Counted from the first letter of the stretch, positions 18,863 to 30,243 are shown. The stretch is 64,000 bases of DNA from CAVWQV01 sp963757115 (GCA_963757115.1 CAVWQV010000001.1:1-64000), one strand, 5' to 3'. The notes: generated from the letters alone by a model not told the origin. Translations and numbers: made by a program.

Positions 18863-19165
18863 TCCGCAAGTTCTTCGACGTCAGCAGCGGCCACCTCTCG
18901 ATCGACACATGGGCGTGGCTCGACGCGCAGCTCGCTGATGAGATCCTGCGCGAGCTCACAAACACCGTCGCGGCGGGCATCGCGGGCGGACTGCACCCGA
19001 TACGGCTGGTTCGTCTACGCCTTCGATGAGCCATGCATTTCCGTACCAGATGACCTCGCGCGGGTTTTCAAACTCGCCCGCACACAAGGAGCTGAATACG
19101 TCATGTTCGATTGCGATGCCCCCGACATCGAGGGATTGCCAATCCTGCATCCGGATTTCGGCGAT
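18859..19165 (+). pseudogene. DUF5983-type protein, frameshifted, stop not found
   Basis: Starts MIRKFFDVSSGHLSIDTWAW. A +1 shift near 18998 leads into YGWFVYAFDEPCISVPDDLA, then FKLARTQGAEYVMFDCDAPD and LPILHPDF, the typical DUF5983 run (small protein of about 100 residues found with ArdC and DUF6915). The frame then stays open with no natural stop and becomes nonsense, so the 3' end is damaged or mis-sequenced. The end given is where family resemblance fades. Confidence 0.5.
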
Positions 19166-20022
19166 CCACCGCCGCAACTGCCGTCCCAGCCCAACCGGTC
19201 AGCAGACTTCCGGTCCCCGCTAACCCAGCGCGGCGTGCGAGACCGATTGCGGCACGCAGCATCTCGACGTCAACCGCCTACTGTGGGACACCGCCTGATC
19301 AAGGATCTTCGGGCGCAGGAGAAAGCGCAACGTTACGGCGCGTTGTCGAAGATGGCGCCCTTCACCGGTGCGACGTCCATCATCGACGTCGAGGGCGATC
19401 CGCCTAACCGCGCGAGGCACATACGGCGCATCGATCAATACGCGACGAGCGAGATCGCTCGACGACGACATCAGGGTCCTTGTCATCGCTGCATCTCGAG
19501 TGCTGCTGCTCCGACCTGCACGAAAGCCTGTCGCGCGAGATGGCGGACCATCCTGGGTGGGCGCGGACGCTGCTGCGCCGCTGGCGTGCGAGGACATCGC
19601 CGGCCACACGCTTCGCCGACTGGCCGAGCAGAACCGTCTGTGCATGGCGCGACGTGCCAGGCGTCCTCGCATGGAATGCGGCATCCGAAACTTTATAGCT
19701 GGGCATCAGGGAAGCGGCACGGCGCGGACGCAGAAGATCATCACGTACGCCCGAGCCGACGAGGACGGCGCCTCGCTTACTGCCGCAGGTTGGAATCGCG
19801 AAAGGACGGTGCGCGGGCGCGGCTGGCACGGCGGCGGGCGCAGCCGATCCAACGTCAACGGCTTCATCGACAAGGTGCGTTCGTCGAAGGCACTGAAACC
19901 CGCGCGAACGCCGAACAATCGCAGCCAACTCGTGCGTGTCATCTCAGCCGAACGCCCTCCCGGGCTGAATTGTGGTGGCTCGCCAGTGGCCACGCCGGTC
20001 ACGATCCCGCGCCGTGGCCGGA
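19166..20022. other. Stretch of decayed coding sequence
   Basis: No intact gene. A short plus-strand phrase (CETDCGTQHLDVNRLLWDTA, ending in TGA near 19300) and the XF1762-like remnant inside it look like pieces of former genes in several frames. The rest shows no clear structure until repeat copy D. Confidence 0.4.
19612..19882 (+). pseudogene. XF1762-like protein remnant, frameshifted
   Basis: Pieces in different frames, NRLCMA, KLYSWASGKRHGADA, then KIITYARADEDGASLTAAGW and GRGWHGGGRSRSN, follow the order of the C-terminal half of XF1762-type proteins (a GNAT-like fold common on plasmids; the KIITY...GASL..AGW run is typical). At least two shifts are needed and the N-terminal half was not found. 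Likely a decayed or badly sequenced gene. Confidence 0.4.
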
Positions 20023-20078
20023 CCGCCGCAAGGGGATCGGCCTTCGGCCGCGCGCCCAGCGGCGCGCCCTTGCCCCGG
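20023..20078 (+). repeat. Leader inverted repeat, copy D (upstream of ardC)
   Basis: GCAAGGG at 20028-20034 pairs with CCCTTGC at 20067-20073. Outer GGCCGGACCG is present on both sides (before the left arm and after the right arm). Ends about 60 bp before the ArdC start. Confidence 0.65.
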
Positions 20079-20140
20079 CCGGACCGAGGCGCGGTTTCAA
20101 GGTGGGTGTTCAGCAAATCCGTGAGGGAAGGGCACCCAGA

Positions 20141-21131
20141 ATGAGCGCCAGGGCACAGCGCAACCGCGATGCGGAGCAGCGCCGCGACCACTACGCCGAG
20201 ATCACCGATCGCGTCATCGCCGCGCTGGAAGCCGGCACGCCACCCTGGCGACGGCCTTGGGATGTGGACAAAGCAGGTGGACCGAGCATGCCGCGCAACG
20301 CCGTGACCGGCGCCCGGTATCGCGGAATCAATGTGATTGCGCTCGGCATGTCGCCACTCGCCTTCGCCAGCGGCGATCCGCGCTGGGCCACATACAAACA
20401 GGCCGCCGAGCGCGGTTGGCAGGTTCGCAAAGGAGAGCGAGGCACGGTCGCCTATTTCTTCAAGCGGCTGGAAGTGCGCGACGGCCGCACCGGCGACGAC
20501 GAAGATGCGACAAGACGCATCCCGCTGCTTCGTGCCTTCACTTTGTTTCATGCGACCCAGATCGACAACGTGCCGGAGTTCGTGCCGCCGACCGTGCAGC
20601 AGGCGCCATGGCGCGCACCGGATGCGGTCGAGACGATCATGGCCAACAGCGGCATGAGCGTGCGGATCGGCGGCGATCGCGCGTTCTACTCGCCCGCAAC
20701 CGACCATATCCAGCTGCCGCCACAGCCATGCGTTCCCGAGCCCGGAAGCCTGGAGCAGCGTGATTCTTCATGAGGCAGGGCACGCCAGCGGCGCGAAGCA
20801 CCGGCTCGACCGCGACCTGCGCAACGCCTTCGGCTCACACGATTACGCCCGCGAGGAGCTCCGGGTTGAAATCGGGCAAGCCATGATCTGCGGCGAGATC
20901 GGACTGGCCTGCGACTTCGCCAACGCGGCGGCCTACGTCGAGAGCTGGGTGCAAAAGCTGAAGTCTGACCGCAAGGAGATTTTCCGCGCCGCCGCCGACG
21001 CCCAGCGCATCGCCGACTACCTGCTCGCCTTCCATCCGGACTACGCCGCCGCGAACTCCGCGCACTCCGAACATACCGTCGAGGAATATCGCGCAACCGA
21101 GCCGGACGCCCCCTTCGCGGAGGCAGCGTGA
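20141..21131 (+). CDS. ardC: ArdC-type antirestriction protein, one frameshift
   Basis: The N-terminal domain (YAEITDRVIAALEAGTPPWRRPW, GARYRGINVIALGM, WQVRKGERGTVAYFF) is the ArdC ssDNA-binding fold. The C-terminal domain is a zincin metallopeptidase with the HEAGH motif (SSVILHEAGHASGAKHRLDR). A +1 shift near 20731 separates them; corrected, the product is about 330 residues, usual for the family. ArdC binds single-stranded DNA entering a new host and is thought to protect it from restriction. Start ATG 20141 follows GAGGGAAGG. A DNA-transfer role fits the mobile block. Confidence 0.8.
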
Positions 21132-21690
21132 TGGATCAGCACGATGAGGATCGCAAGACGCAGGCGCTCGCCGTCGGAGGCGGCCACCTGAGCATCGGCC
21201 GTGCGGCGGCACCCTCGAATTCGCCAAGGCTGTCATGCCACGCCTTCTTGTTGCCCTGCTCACGCTCGCCTGCGCCCGCGCCCAGGGGGCGCGCCATGCC
21301 GAGGCCGGCGCGCCTCACCGGCGAAATTCAGAGCGGAGAGAACTCTAAGCCTACGCACGGTGACGATCGATCCGGACACGGCGACGGTGACGGACACAGG
21401 CGTGACCGTGCGCGGCGCCAGCTCCAGCCGGAACTTGCCCGACCTCGAGTATTTCGCGGGACGCGAAGGCCAAGCTTTCGTCTGGGGCGGGCGGAGCAGC
21501 GTCACCGGCCGGACCTAGTACCGGTACTCGCTCGATGTCGCCTCGGGGCTGGTGTCGTACCGCGGCCGAGGGGACGCCCGACCGGCCAGCCGGCGCCTGC
21601 GAGTCAGCCAAGGGCTGAGGCCGGCCGAACAGGAACAGCAACAGCAACAAGGAGGGCAGGGCCAGAGACTGCTGCCAGCCAGGCGGTCCG
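21132..21690. other. Intergenic stretch with weak open frames
   Basis: Between ardC and the GcrA gene. A frame from 21131 opens in overlap with the ardC stop but soon becomes Pro/Arg-rich nonsense. A 36-codon frame at 21236 (MPRLLVALLTLACARAQGA) resembles a signal peptide, and a nearby frame reads VTIDPDTATVTDTGVTVRGA to a stop at 21520. These may be parts of one small exported protein broken by a shift. Support is weak. Confidence 0.3.
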
Positions 21691-21733
21691 CCGCGCAAGG
21701 GTCGGGCCGGGCGCCTCTCGGCGCCCTTGCCCG
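21691..21733 (+). repeat. Leader inverted repeat, copy E (upstream of GcrA gene)
   Basis: GCAAGGG at 21695-21701 pairs with CCCTTGC at 21724-21730, the shortest loop of the six copies (22 bases). About 60 bp before the GcrA start. Confidence 0.6.
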
Positions 21734-21794
21734 GCGGGCCGCCGGCCGGCCGGGAGGAGGGGTCCCGATCGGAGACGGCAGCAGGAGAAGGATC

Positions 21795-22343
21795 ATGAAC
21801 AGAGCGGACGAAAGGTTCGAATGGACGAATGCGGCCATCGCGACGCTGTGCCGTCTCTGGGGAGAAGGCCACTCGGCATCGGAAATCGGCCGGCGAATGG
21901 GCATCTCGAAGAACGCCGTCGTCGGCAAGGCACACAGGCTGGATCTGCCTGCTCGGCCGACACCGATCCGGACACGCGACCCCTCCAAGCCGAAGCCGGA
22001 GCGCCGACCGAGAGCGCCCAAATCAAGCCTCCCCAGCCTCCCATCGCTCGAAGAGGCCGCGCCGGCGCCGACCATCGGGACCGGCGTGCGGCATTGCATC
22101 GAGCGGGAGCCGGCCATCGCGGAAGAGCGCGACCCCGCCGTCACGGGCGGCAAGCCCTGCTGCTGGCCGATCGGCCACCCCGGCACGTTCGGGTTCCGGT
22201 TCTGCGAAGCCGCCGCCCTCATCGGCAAGCCGTACTGTCCCGAGCACGCCGAACTCGCCTACGTGCAAATCCGCAACCGCCGAGAGGACGGGCAAGAGGC
22301 GCGCCGCCCCGGTGACCTGACCTTGCGCGCGGCAATGCGGTAG
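21795..22343 (+). CDS. GcrA-family cell-cycle regulator homologue
   Basis: The N-terminal WTNAAIATLCRLWGEGHSAS and EIGRRMGISKNAVVGKAHRL is the GcrA DNA-binding signature. The C-terminal CCWPIGHPGTFGFRFC and GKPYCPEHAELAYV is the conserved sigma-70-interacting part. About 182 residues, normal length. GcrA activates genes at GANTC-methylated promoters in alphaproteobacteria; an element-borne copy could couple element genes to the host cell cycle. Start ATG 21795 has AGGAGAAGG upstream. An in-frame coding-like tail follows its UAG stop. Confidence 0.85.
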   Translation: MNRADERFEWTNAAIATLCRLWGEGHSASEIGRRMGISKNAVVGKAHRLDLPARPTPIRTRDPSKPKPERRPRAPKSSLPSLPSLEEAAPAPTIGTGVRHCIEREPAIAEERDPAVTGGKPCCWPIGHPGTFGFRFCEAAALIGKPYCPEHAELAYVQIRNRREDGQEARRPGDLTLRAAMR

Positions 22344-22436
22344 ACCACCCAGCGGATCGCGTTCACCGACTTCCTGCTCGCCGAGATCAAGCTCTACGTC
22401 GAACAGGGCACGCTGATGCTCCCCGGCGAATACTGA
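22344..22436 (+). pseudogene. Coding-like remnant in frame after the GcrA stop
   Basis: Directly after the UAG of the GcrA gene and in the same frame comes TTQRIAFTDFLLAEIKLYVE and QGTLMLPGEY, ending in TGA at 22434-22436. Codon use is strongly coding-like. No start codon or ribosome site precedes it. Most likely the 3' end of a lost small gene; UAG read-through is a weaker alternative. Confidence 0.4.
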
Positions 22437-22552
22437 GCGCCCGTCCGGCCTGATCAGGCCGGATTTTCCCACACCGATCCATTCATCCCGGCCGCGCCTG
22501 ACCGACGCCCCGCGCGCCGGTGCGGGCGGCCGCGCGCACGAGGAGCACCCCC

Positions 22553-25500
22553 ATGCCCGACGCCAGCCAGTTCACCCTGGGCCTGTTCGACAGCACCACG
22601 ATCGGTTGGACCATCGACACGCCGAAAGCCGAGCCCGTCCTCGTCGAACAGGATGATGACGAGAACGACGCGCCGGACGCGCCCGCGGAGGACGTCGCCC
22701 GCGACCTCGGGCAGAATCTTTATTTGGACTCGGACCGCGCGCTCGCGCGCGGCTGGCCCGCCCGCGCCCGCGACAACATCGCCGCCATCCGGCTCAGCAA
22801 GGAACTGGAGACCACCAGGCGCCCCCCGACCCGCGACGAGCAGGAAGCCTTGCTACGGTTCGTCGGCTTCGGGGCAACGGAACTGGCGCAGAACGCCTTC
22901 CCGCTGCCGGGCGCCACGGAGTTTCGGCCCGGCTGGGAGACGATCGGCCAGGATCTCGCCGACGCGGTGACCCCGGCCGAATACGCCGCCCTGCAGCGGG
23001 CGACGCAATACGCCCACTACACGCCCGAGCCGATCATCCGTGGACTTTGGCGAGCCGCCCAGCGCCTCGGCTTCGCCGGCGGCCACGTGCTGGAGCCGGG
23101 CATGGGCACCGGACTGTTCTTCGCCCTGTTGCCGGAAGCCCTGCGCAGCACGAGCCGCCTCACCGGGATCGAATACGACCCGGTGACAGCTCGGATCGCG
23201 CGGCACGTCCATCCGCGCGCCCGCATCCGTTGCGAGGACTACACCCGCAGCCCGCTCGGCGGCGGCTTCGACCTCGCCATCGGCAACCCGCCGTTCGCCG
23301 ACCGCATCGTGCGCGCCGACCCGACGACGGCCGCGCTGAACCTGCGTCTGCACGACTACTTCATCGCCCGCTCCATCGCCCGGCTACGGCCGGGCGGACT
23401 GGCGATCTTCGTCACCAGCACGGGGACGATGGACAAGGCGGACAGCACGGCGCGCGCGCACATCGCCGGCATCGCCGACCTGATCGGTGCGGTGCGCCTG
23501 CCCGAGTGCAGCATGCGCGCGACCGCCGGCACGGACGTCGTGATCGACGTGCTGGTGTTCCAGCGCCGCGCCGAAGACCAGGCCCCGAACGGCATCGCCT
23601 GGCGCGACCTCGCCGAAATGGCCATCGCAAGCGACAGCGCCGGCGACGAGACGGACGCGGCGGCGGTCGACGCCGCGACCGACGAGCCCTGCCGCCCCGG
23701 CATCTCCGCCGCGGCGTGGTGCAGGTCAACGCCTACTTCGCCGCGCGCCCCGAGATGGTGCTGGGCCGGCTCGCGCAGCGGCGCGGCATCTACGGCCCGG
23801 GCCTGTCCACCACCGTCCTGCCCCACCCGGAAGCCGGGCCGCTCGAGGCACAGCTGGACGCGGCCCTTGCCCGGCTGCCCCGCGACATCTTCGCGGCGTC
23901 AGCAAAGTCGACGTCGACGAGATCGAAGACGAGCCGCCGGTCCGCCCCGGCACCGCCGCGGAGAGCGCCGCCGTCAAGGAGGGCAGCTTCTTCATCGGCG
24001 CGCCGGCGTGCTGATGCAGATCGTCGAGGGCCGGTCCGTCCCGGTCGCCATCCGCGAGGGGAAGGAAGGCAGCGGTGGCATCACGCCGAAGGCGGCGAAG
24101 ATCATCCGCGCGCTGCTGCCGATCCGCGACGCGGTGCGAGAAGTGCTGCGCGCCCAGGCTTCAGACCGCCCGTGGCGGGAGCACCAGCTGAAGCTGCGCG
24201 TCGCCTACTCGACCTTCATCCGCTTCTTCGGGCCGATCAACCACACCGTCATCACCACCACGACCGACCCGAAGACCGGCGAGGAGCGGGAGACGCACCG
24301 CCGCCCGAACCTCGCTCCCTTCGCCGACGACCCGGATTGCTGGCTGGTCGCCAGCATCGAGGATTACGACCTCGACAGCGGCCTCGCCCGCATGGGACCG
24401 ATGTTCCGCGAGCGCGTCGTCGCACCTCCGGCCGCACCGGTCATCACCAGCGCCGCCGACGCGCTCGCGGTGACGCTGAACCAGGTCGGCCGCGTCGATC
24501 CCGACCACCTGGCCGAACTGCTGGAGCGCGATCCGGACGACGCGCTCGCCGAACTCGGCACGGCGGTGTTCCGCAATCCGCGTACCGAGCAGTGGGAGAC
24601 GGCCGACGCCTACCTGTCCGGCGCCGTGCGCAGCAAGCTGGCGACGGCGAAGAAGCGGCGGCGCTCGATCCACAGTATCAGCGCAACGTCACGGCGCTGC
24701 TCGAGGTGCAGCCCGAGGATCTGCGCCCATCCGATATCACCGCCCGGCTCGGCGCGCCGTGGATCCCGACCGATGTGGTGGAGACGTTCGCCGGACAGGT
24801 GATGGATGGGGCCGTACGGGTCCTGCACACCGAGGCCATGGCGACGTGGAGCGTCGCCGGCGAGGCATTCATCGGCAATGCGGCGGGCACCTCGACATGG
24901 GGCACGCCGCGTCGCCACGCGGGAATGCTGCTGCACGATGCACTGAACAGCGCCACCCCGCAGATCTGGGACACCATCCGGGAAGACGGGGTGGAAAAGC
25001 GCGTCCTCAACGTCGAGGCCACCGAGGCCGCCAAGGAGAAGCTGGCCAAGATCAAGGAGGCCTTCACCACCTGGATCTGGACCGATCCGGACCGCACCGA
25101 CCGGCTCGCCCGAATCTACAACGACCGCTTCAACAACCTCGTGCCGCGCCACTTCGACGGGCGGCACCTGACGCTGCCAGGGGCGAGCAGCATCATCCGG
25201 CTATACGAGCACCAGAAGCGGGTGATCTGGCGTGTGGTCGCGGCCGGCAGCACCTACATGGCGCACGCGGTCGGCGCCGGAAAGACGTTCTCGATCGCCG
25301 CTTCCATCATGGAGCAGAAGCGGCTCGGGCTGCTTAGCAAGGCCATGCTGGTCGTGCCCGGCCACTGCCTGGCCCAGACCTCGCGCGAGTTCCTGCAGCT
25401 CTACCCGACCGCCCGCATCCTGGTCGCCGATGAAAGCAATTTCGTCAAGGAGAAGCGCGCCCGCTTCCTGGCCAGGTCCGCCACCGCGCAGTGGGATGCG

Positions 25501-27712
25501 GTGATCATCACCCACGCCGCCTTCCGCTTTATCGCCGTGCCGGCCGACGTTCGAGCGCGCGATGATCACCGATCAAATCAGCAGCCACGAGGCGATGAAG
25601 CTCGCGGCCGATGACGACGATCGCACCACGCGCAAGCGCATCGAGCTGATGAAAGAAAAGCTGACCGAACGACTGGAAGCCATCAAGGACCGCCGCGACA
25701 ACATGCTGACGCTCGAGGAAATCGGCATCGACCAGCTGATCGTCGACGAAGCGCAAGAATTCCGCAAATTGAGCTTCGCGACCAATCGCACCAACCTGAA
25801 GGGCGTCGATCCCGACGGCTCGCAGCGAGCCTGGGACCTCTACGTCAAGAGCCGCTTCATCGGTGAGAAGAACCCCGGCCGCGCGCTGATTCAGTCATCG
25901 GGCACGCCCATCACCAACACGCTCGGCGAGTTGTATACGCTGCTGCGGTTTCAGAACGAGGACGGGCTGCGCGAGCGCGGCGTCCACGAGTTCGACGCCT
26001 GGGCCTCGTCGTTCGGCGACACCCGCACCGAACTCGAATTGCAGCCCTCCGGCGCCTACAAGCCGGTCGAGCGGTTCAGCGAATTCATCAACGTCCCCGA
26101 ACTGGTCGACATGTTCCGCACCGTCGCGGACGTGGTGCTGAAGGCCGGCCTGCGCGACTACCTGACGCTGCCGGCGATCCGCACCGGCCAGCGCCAGCTG
26201 ATCACGGCGCCGGCCAGCCCCGCGTTCCGGTCGTACCAGCGCGTCCTGGCGCAGCGGATCAAAAATATCGAGAACCGCTCGCGGCGGGTGCAGAAGGGCG
26301 ACGACATCCTGCTCGCCGTCATCACCGACGGCCGCCACGCCGCGATCGACATGCGGCTGGTGTGGCCCGCCAACGACGACGAGCCGGACAACAAGCTCAA
26401 TAAGCTGATCGCCAACGTCCACCGCATCTGGACCGAGACCGCGCAGCGCCGCTACCGCCGGCCGGACGGCACCGAGTATCCGAACCCAGGCGCGGGGCAG
26501 CTGATCTTCTCCGACCTCGGCACGATCAACGTCGAAGAGAAGCGCGGCTTTTCCGCCTATCGCTGGATCAAGCAGGCGCTGGTCCGGCTCGGCGTCCCCG
26601 CCGCCGAAATCGCCTTCATGCAGGACTTCAAGAAGTCCGCCGACAAGCAGCGCCTGTTCAACGACTTCAACGCCGGCCGCATCCGGGTGCTGATCGGCTC
26701 CTCGGATACGATGGGAACCGGCGTGAACGTGCAGCAGCGGCTGAAGGCGCTGCACCACCTCGACGTGCCCTGGCTGCCCTCGCAGATCGAACAGCGCGAG
26801 GGACGCATCGAACGGCAGGGCAACCAGCACGACGAGATCGAACTCTACGCCTACGCCACGCTCGGCTCGATGGACGCCACCATGTGGCAGAACAATGAGC
26901 GCAAGGCGCGCTTCATCGCCGCCGCGCTGTCCGGCGACCGCAGCATCCGCCGTCTCGAGGAGCTCGACAGTCAGGCAAACCAGTTCGCCATGGCCAAGGC
27001 CATCGCGTCGGGCGACAATCGGCTGATCCAGAAGGCCGGCTTGGAAAGTGAGATCGCGCGGCTGGAACGCCAGCGCGCGGCGCATTTCGACGACCAGCAG
27101 GACGTCCGCCGCCGCATCCAGCACGCCCGGCACGACCAGGCCGACGCCGGCCAGCGCGTCGCGGCGATCCGGCAGGACATTGCCCGCCGAGTTTCCACCC
27201 GCGGCGAAGCGTTCGCGATGGACATCGGGGAGCGCACCTGCACGGATCGCCGGACAGCGGGCGCCGTGCTGCTGACCAAGGTGCGGATGGCCGCGCGCGA
27301 GCGCGACCGGCGTACCTGGACCATCGGACGCATCGGCGGGTTCGACCTCGCCTACACGGTTCGGCCGGTGTTCGTGGATGGGCGGTGCGCACCCGAACTG
27401 CTGCTGATCCGGACGGACCACAAGCAGGCGATCGAAGTGGGAGATGACCTGACCGAGATGGGCCTGATCGCGCGCCTCGAACACGCGCTGGACCGGTTCG
27501 AGGAAGAGTTGGAGCAACAGGCCCGGCGCAAGGCGGATGCGACCGCGCGGTTGCGCGGCTACGAGCCGCGGCTCGGCGCGCCGTTCCCGCTGCAAGGCGA
27601 GCTCGACGAGAAACTCGCCCGTATGGGCGAGCTGACGGAAGATCTCAAGAAGACCGAGGGCGTGCTGGCGGACAACGGAGACGAGCGCGCCCAACCCGCC
27701 CGAGACCCCTGA
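22553..27712 (+). pseudogene. Giant N6-adenine methylase / SNF2-type helicase, several frameshifts
   Basis: About 1719 codons in all. The N-terminal part has a methylase motif I (LEPGMGTGLFFALL) and motif IV (GNPPFAD). The centre begins LYEHQKRVIWRVVAAGSTYM with a nucleotide-binding HAVGAGKTFS, then LVVPGHCLAQ and the DEAQE box (LIVDEAQEFRKL). The helicase C-lobe ends with SDTMGTGVNVQQRLKALHHL and PSQIEQREGRIERQGNQ (motifs V-VI). Coiled-coil sequence follows to residue 1719. Frame switches fall near 23695, 23905, 24005, 24650 (all -1) and 25550 (+1), in linkers more than in motifs. Proteins of this kind are hallmarks of alphaproteobacterial plasmids and integrative elements; the exact role is not established. 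Start ATG 22553 has AGGAG seven bases upstream. Confidence 0.75.
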
Positions 27713-27776
27713 GCCGCCCGACTCGGCCAGACAATTCCGCCGGCCACGCCGGCGGCCCCAAACCACGGGAGATTGC

Positions 27777-28236
27777 ATGCGCCCGATCGCAGCGCCGGCG
27801 CTCACGCGCCCGCTCTTCACCGAGCAGGACTTTACCGCGACCAAGTGGGACACCGGCGCCGACAAGGCGTGGTTCGCGAACGCGCTGTGCCGGTTCATCG
27901 CCCACGACTGTCCGCGCCAGCAATGGACACAACGCCTCTACCGCCGCCTGGCCCTCTGCTACGGCCACATAGCTCATTACGATTCCCAAGGATTTTGGGA
28001 CGAGTTCTTCGGCACTCTGCAAGGCAAGGTCGCGTTCATCGAGCAGACGCTGCATTGGCCCTGCTTCGGCCAGCCCGACTACACTTACTGCGACGTCGAG
28101 CGCGCCGTGCAGGCGCGGCTCTGCGCCGCTGACACGCTGGCGAACTACCGCGCGCTACGGGCTGCCGAAGTCGAATGCGCCGAACGGGCGCTGCTGAACG
28201 CCCTCCGCGCCAAATACGACGGCGTGGCACCGAGCA
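27777..28236 (+). CDS. Conserved mobile-element protein, no stop before ParB
   Basis: Starts MRPIAAPALTRPLFTEQDFT. The segment WDTGADKAWFANALCRFIAH, HIAHYDSQGFWDEFF, and PDYTYCDVERAVQARL resembles a conserved hypothetical protein often placed between the large methylase-helicase and ParB on plasmids. The frame has no stop and runs through leader repeat F into ParB, giving one 824-codon frame. The end given is where recognisable sequence stops (KYDGVAPSK). A lost stop by a single-base error is the simplest reading. Function unknown. Confidence 0.5.
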
Positions 28237-28365
28237 AGGCTACGGAACTCCCCATACCTCGGGCCACCCGCACCGCCACGCACGCACCCCACAGCGGTCC
28301 CGGAAAGGCAAACGCGCCTGTTCTGAGGACCACGCGAGCGGGGGCGATGCCGCATCGCCGCCCGC

Positions 28366-28427
28366 CGCCGCAAGGGGCGCGGGCGCGCCGCCCGCGCCCG
28401 GCTTCGCCGGCTGCGCCCTTGCCCCGA
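28366..28427 (+). repeat. Leader inverted repeat, copy F (upstream of parB-like gene)
   Basis: GCAAGGG at 28370-28376 pairs with CCCTTGC at 28416-28422, with further GC-rich self-complementarity in the loop (GGGCGC / GCGCCC types). Begins about 140 bp before the ParB start. Confidence 0.65.
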
Positions 28428-28508
28428 CCGGGCGGGACGCGGCCGGCAGATCGGGTCTTCCCGAAGAAGCAGAGGGGAGACCAGAAGCAATCCACACAGG
28501 AGACCATC

Positions 28509-30243
28509 ATGCCCGAACTGCGCAGCGTCGATCCGCGCACCCTGGTCCCCAACCCGGACAACCCGCGTCGCGTCGCCGTCCCGAAGCCGATGGACGATCA
28601 GCTAGTGGCGTCGATCCAGGCGATCGGCATCATCCAGCCGCCCGTGGTGCGCCAGGTCGGCGACGCGCTGGTGATCAAGGCCGGCCATCGCCGGGTGCAA
28701 GCCGCCATCGCCGCCACCTTGACCGCGATCGACGTGCTGGTGAGCGACGCCGAGGACACCGCCGACGCCATGGGCTCGCTGTCCGAGAACCTGATCCGCG
28801 CGGCGATGAACAGCGTGGATATCTGGCGCGCGATCGAGGCGCTGGAAAAGCAGGGCTGGAACGAGCAGGCGATCGCCGACGCGCTGGCGCTGCCCGCGCG
28901 CACCGTGCGGCGGCTGAAACTGCTGGCGCACCTGCACCCGGCGATGCTGGATGCCATGGCGGCCGGCAACATGCCGAACGAAGACCAGCTGCGCACCATC
29001 GCCGCCGCCTCGCGCGAGGAACAGGCGCAGGTCTGGAAGAAGTACAAGCCGAAGAAGGGCGAGGACTTCTACTGGCACGAGATCGCCCGCGCGCTCTCCA
29101 AACGGCGGATGCCGTTCAGCGCGGCCAAGTTCGACGAGGACATGGCGCACACCTACGGAATTATCTGGGAGGACGATTTGTTCGCGCCCGCCGGCGAGGA
29201 CGGCCGCTACACCACCAATGTCGAGGCGTTCTTCGCCGCTCAGCAGGAATGGCTGTCCAACAACCTGCCGAAGAACGGAACATTGCTGCCAACCAGCGAG
29301 TATGGCCGGCCGGAACTGCCGAAGAAGGCCGAGCACGTCTACGGCAAGCCCGCCAAAGGCGACAAGATCGGTCACTATCTCGACGAACGCTCCGGCGAAG
29401 TTAAAACCATCGCCTACCGCGTGATGGAGCCCAAGAAGCCGGTCACGTCGAAGGGCCGGACTGGGCAAGGCGAGGCGAGCGACGGCGACGGCTTTACGCC
29501 GGCGCCGAAGCCGGCCCGTCCGGAGGTGACGCAGAAGGGTCAGGCGATCATCGGCGATCTGCGCACCGACGCCCTGCACGAGGCGCTGCAGGACGAGAAC
29601 GCCGACATCGACAGCGAGCATATGGTGGCGCTGCTGGTGCTGGCCTTCGCCGGCAGGAACGTCTCGGTGCAGAGCGGCGCGGCGCTCGGCAAGTCGGATC
29701 GCGAACAGATCGCCGAGACGCTCACCGAAGGCGGCAGGCTCACCCGCGATGCCGGGCTGATCCGCACCGCCGCGCGCGCGATGCTGGTCGCCGTACTGTC
29801 CTGCCGGGACAACATGACCAGCAGCGGCGCCGTCGCGCGCATCGCCGGCGACAGCGTCGGGGCGACGCTGCGCCTGCCTAACATGGCGACCGACGCGTTT
29901 CTCTCCTGCCTGTCCAAGACCGGAGTGGAGAAGGTCGCGGCCGCCGAAGGCGTGCGGATCGAGGCGCGCGGCAAGGACACCCGCGCCGCCGTCATCGAGC
30001 GCTTCAAGGACGGCCGCTACGTCCATCCGGCCGCCGTGTTCCAGCTGACCGCGCAGGAGATCGAGGACGCGAAGTCGGCCGCCGCCCGCCGCTGGGTTCC
30101 GGGCAGCGGATACACCGGCGCGACCGCTTACCGCGACGATGATCGACGACGCGCTCGACGCTATGGACGAGTTCGCAAACGAGGACGGCGCGGACGGTTC
30201 CGAAGCGGTCAGCGACGACCCGCTGTCGATCGCCGCCGAATAA
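28509..30243 (+). CDS. ParB/RepB/Spo0J-type partition protein, frameshift near the end
   Basis: The N-terminal ParB nuclease-like domain shows DPRTLVPNPDNPRRV, VASIQAIGIIQPPVV and IKAGHRRVQAAIAA. It is followed by LSENLIRAAMNSVDIWRAIE and a helix-turn-helix (WNEQAIADALALPARTVRRLKLL). The long C-terminal part (about residues 200-560) is typical of the large ParB-like proteins on integrative elements. A +1 shift near 30140 diverts the frame; skipping it restores an acidic tail (DALDAMDEFANEDGADGSE) ending TAA at 30241-30243. Start ATG 28509 has AGGAG seven bases upstream. Expected to bind DNA in partition or regulation; no ParA is present in the window. Confidence 0.8.

Noticed and set aside
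25895..27898. 667-codon minus-strand open frame
   Set aside because: Antisense to the helicase lobe of the large methylase-helicase; same explanation.
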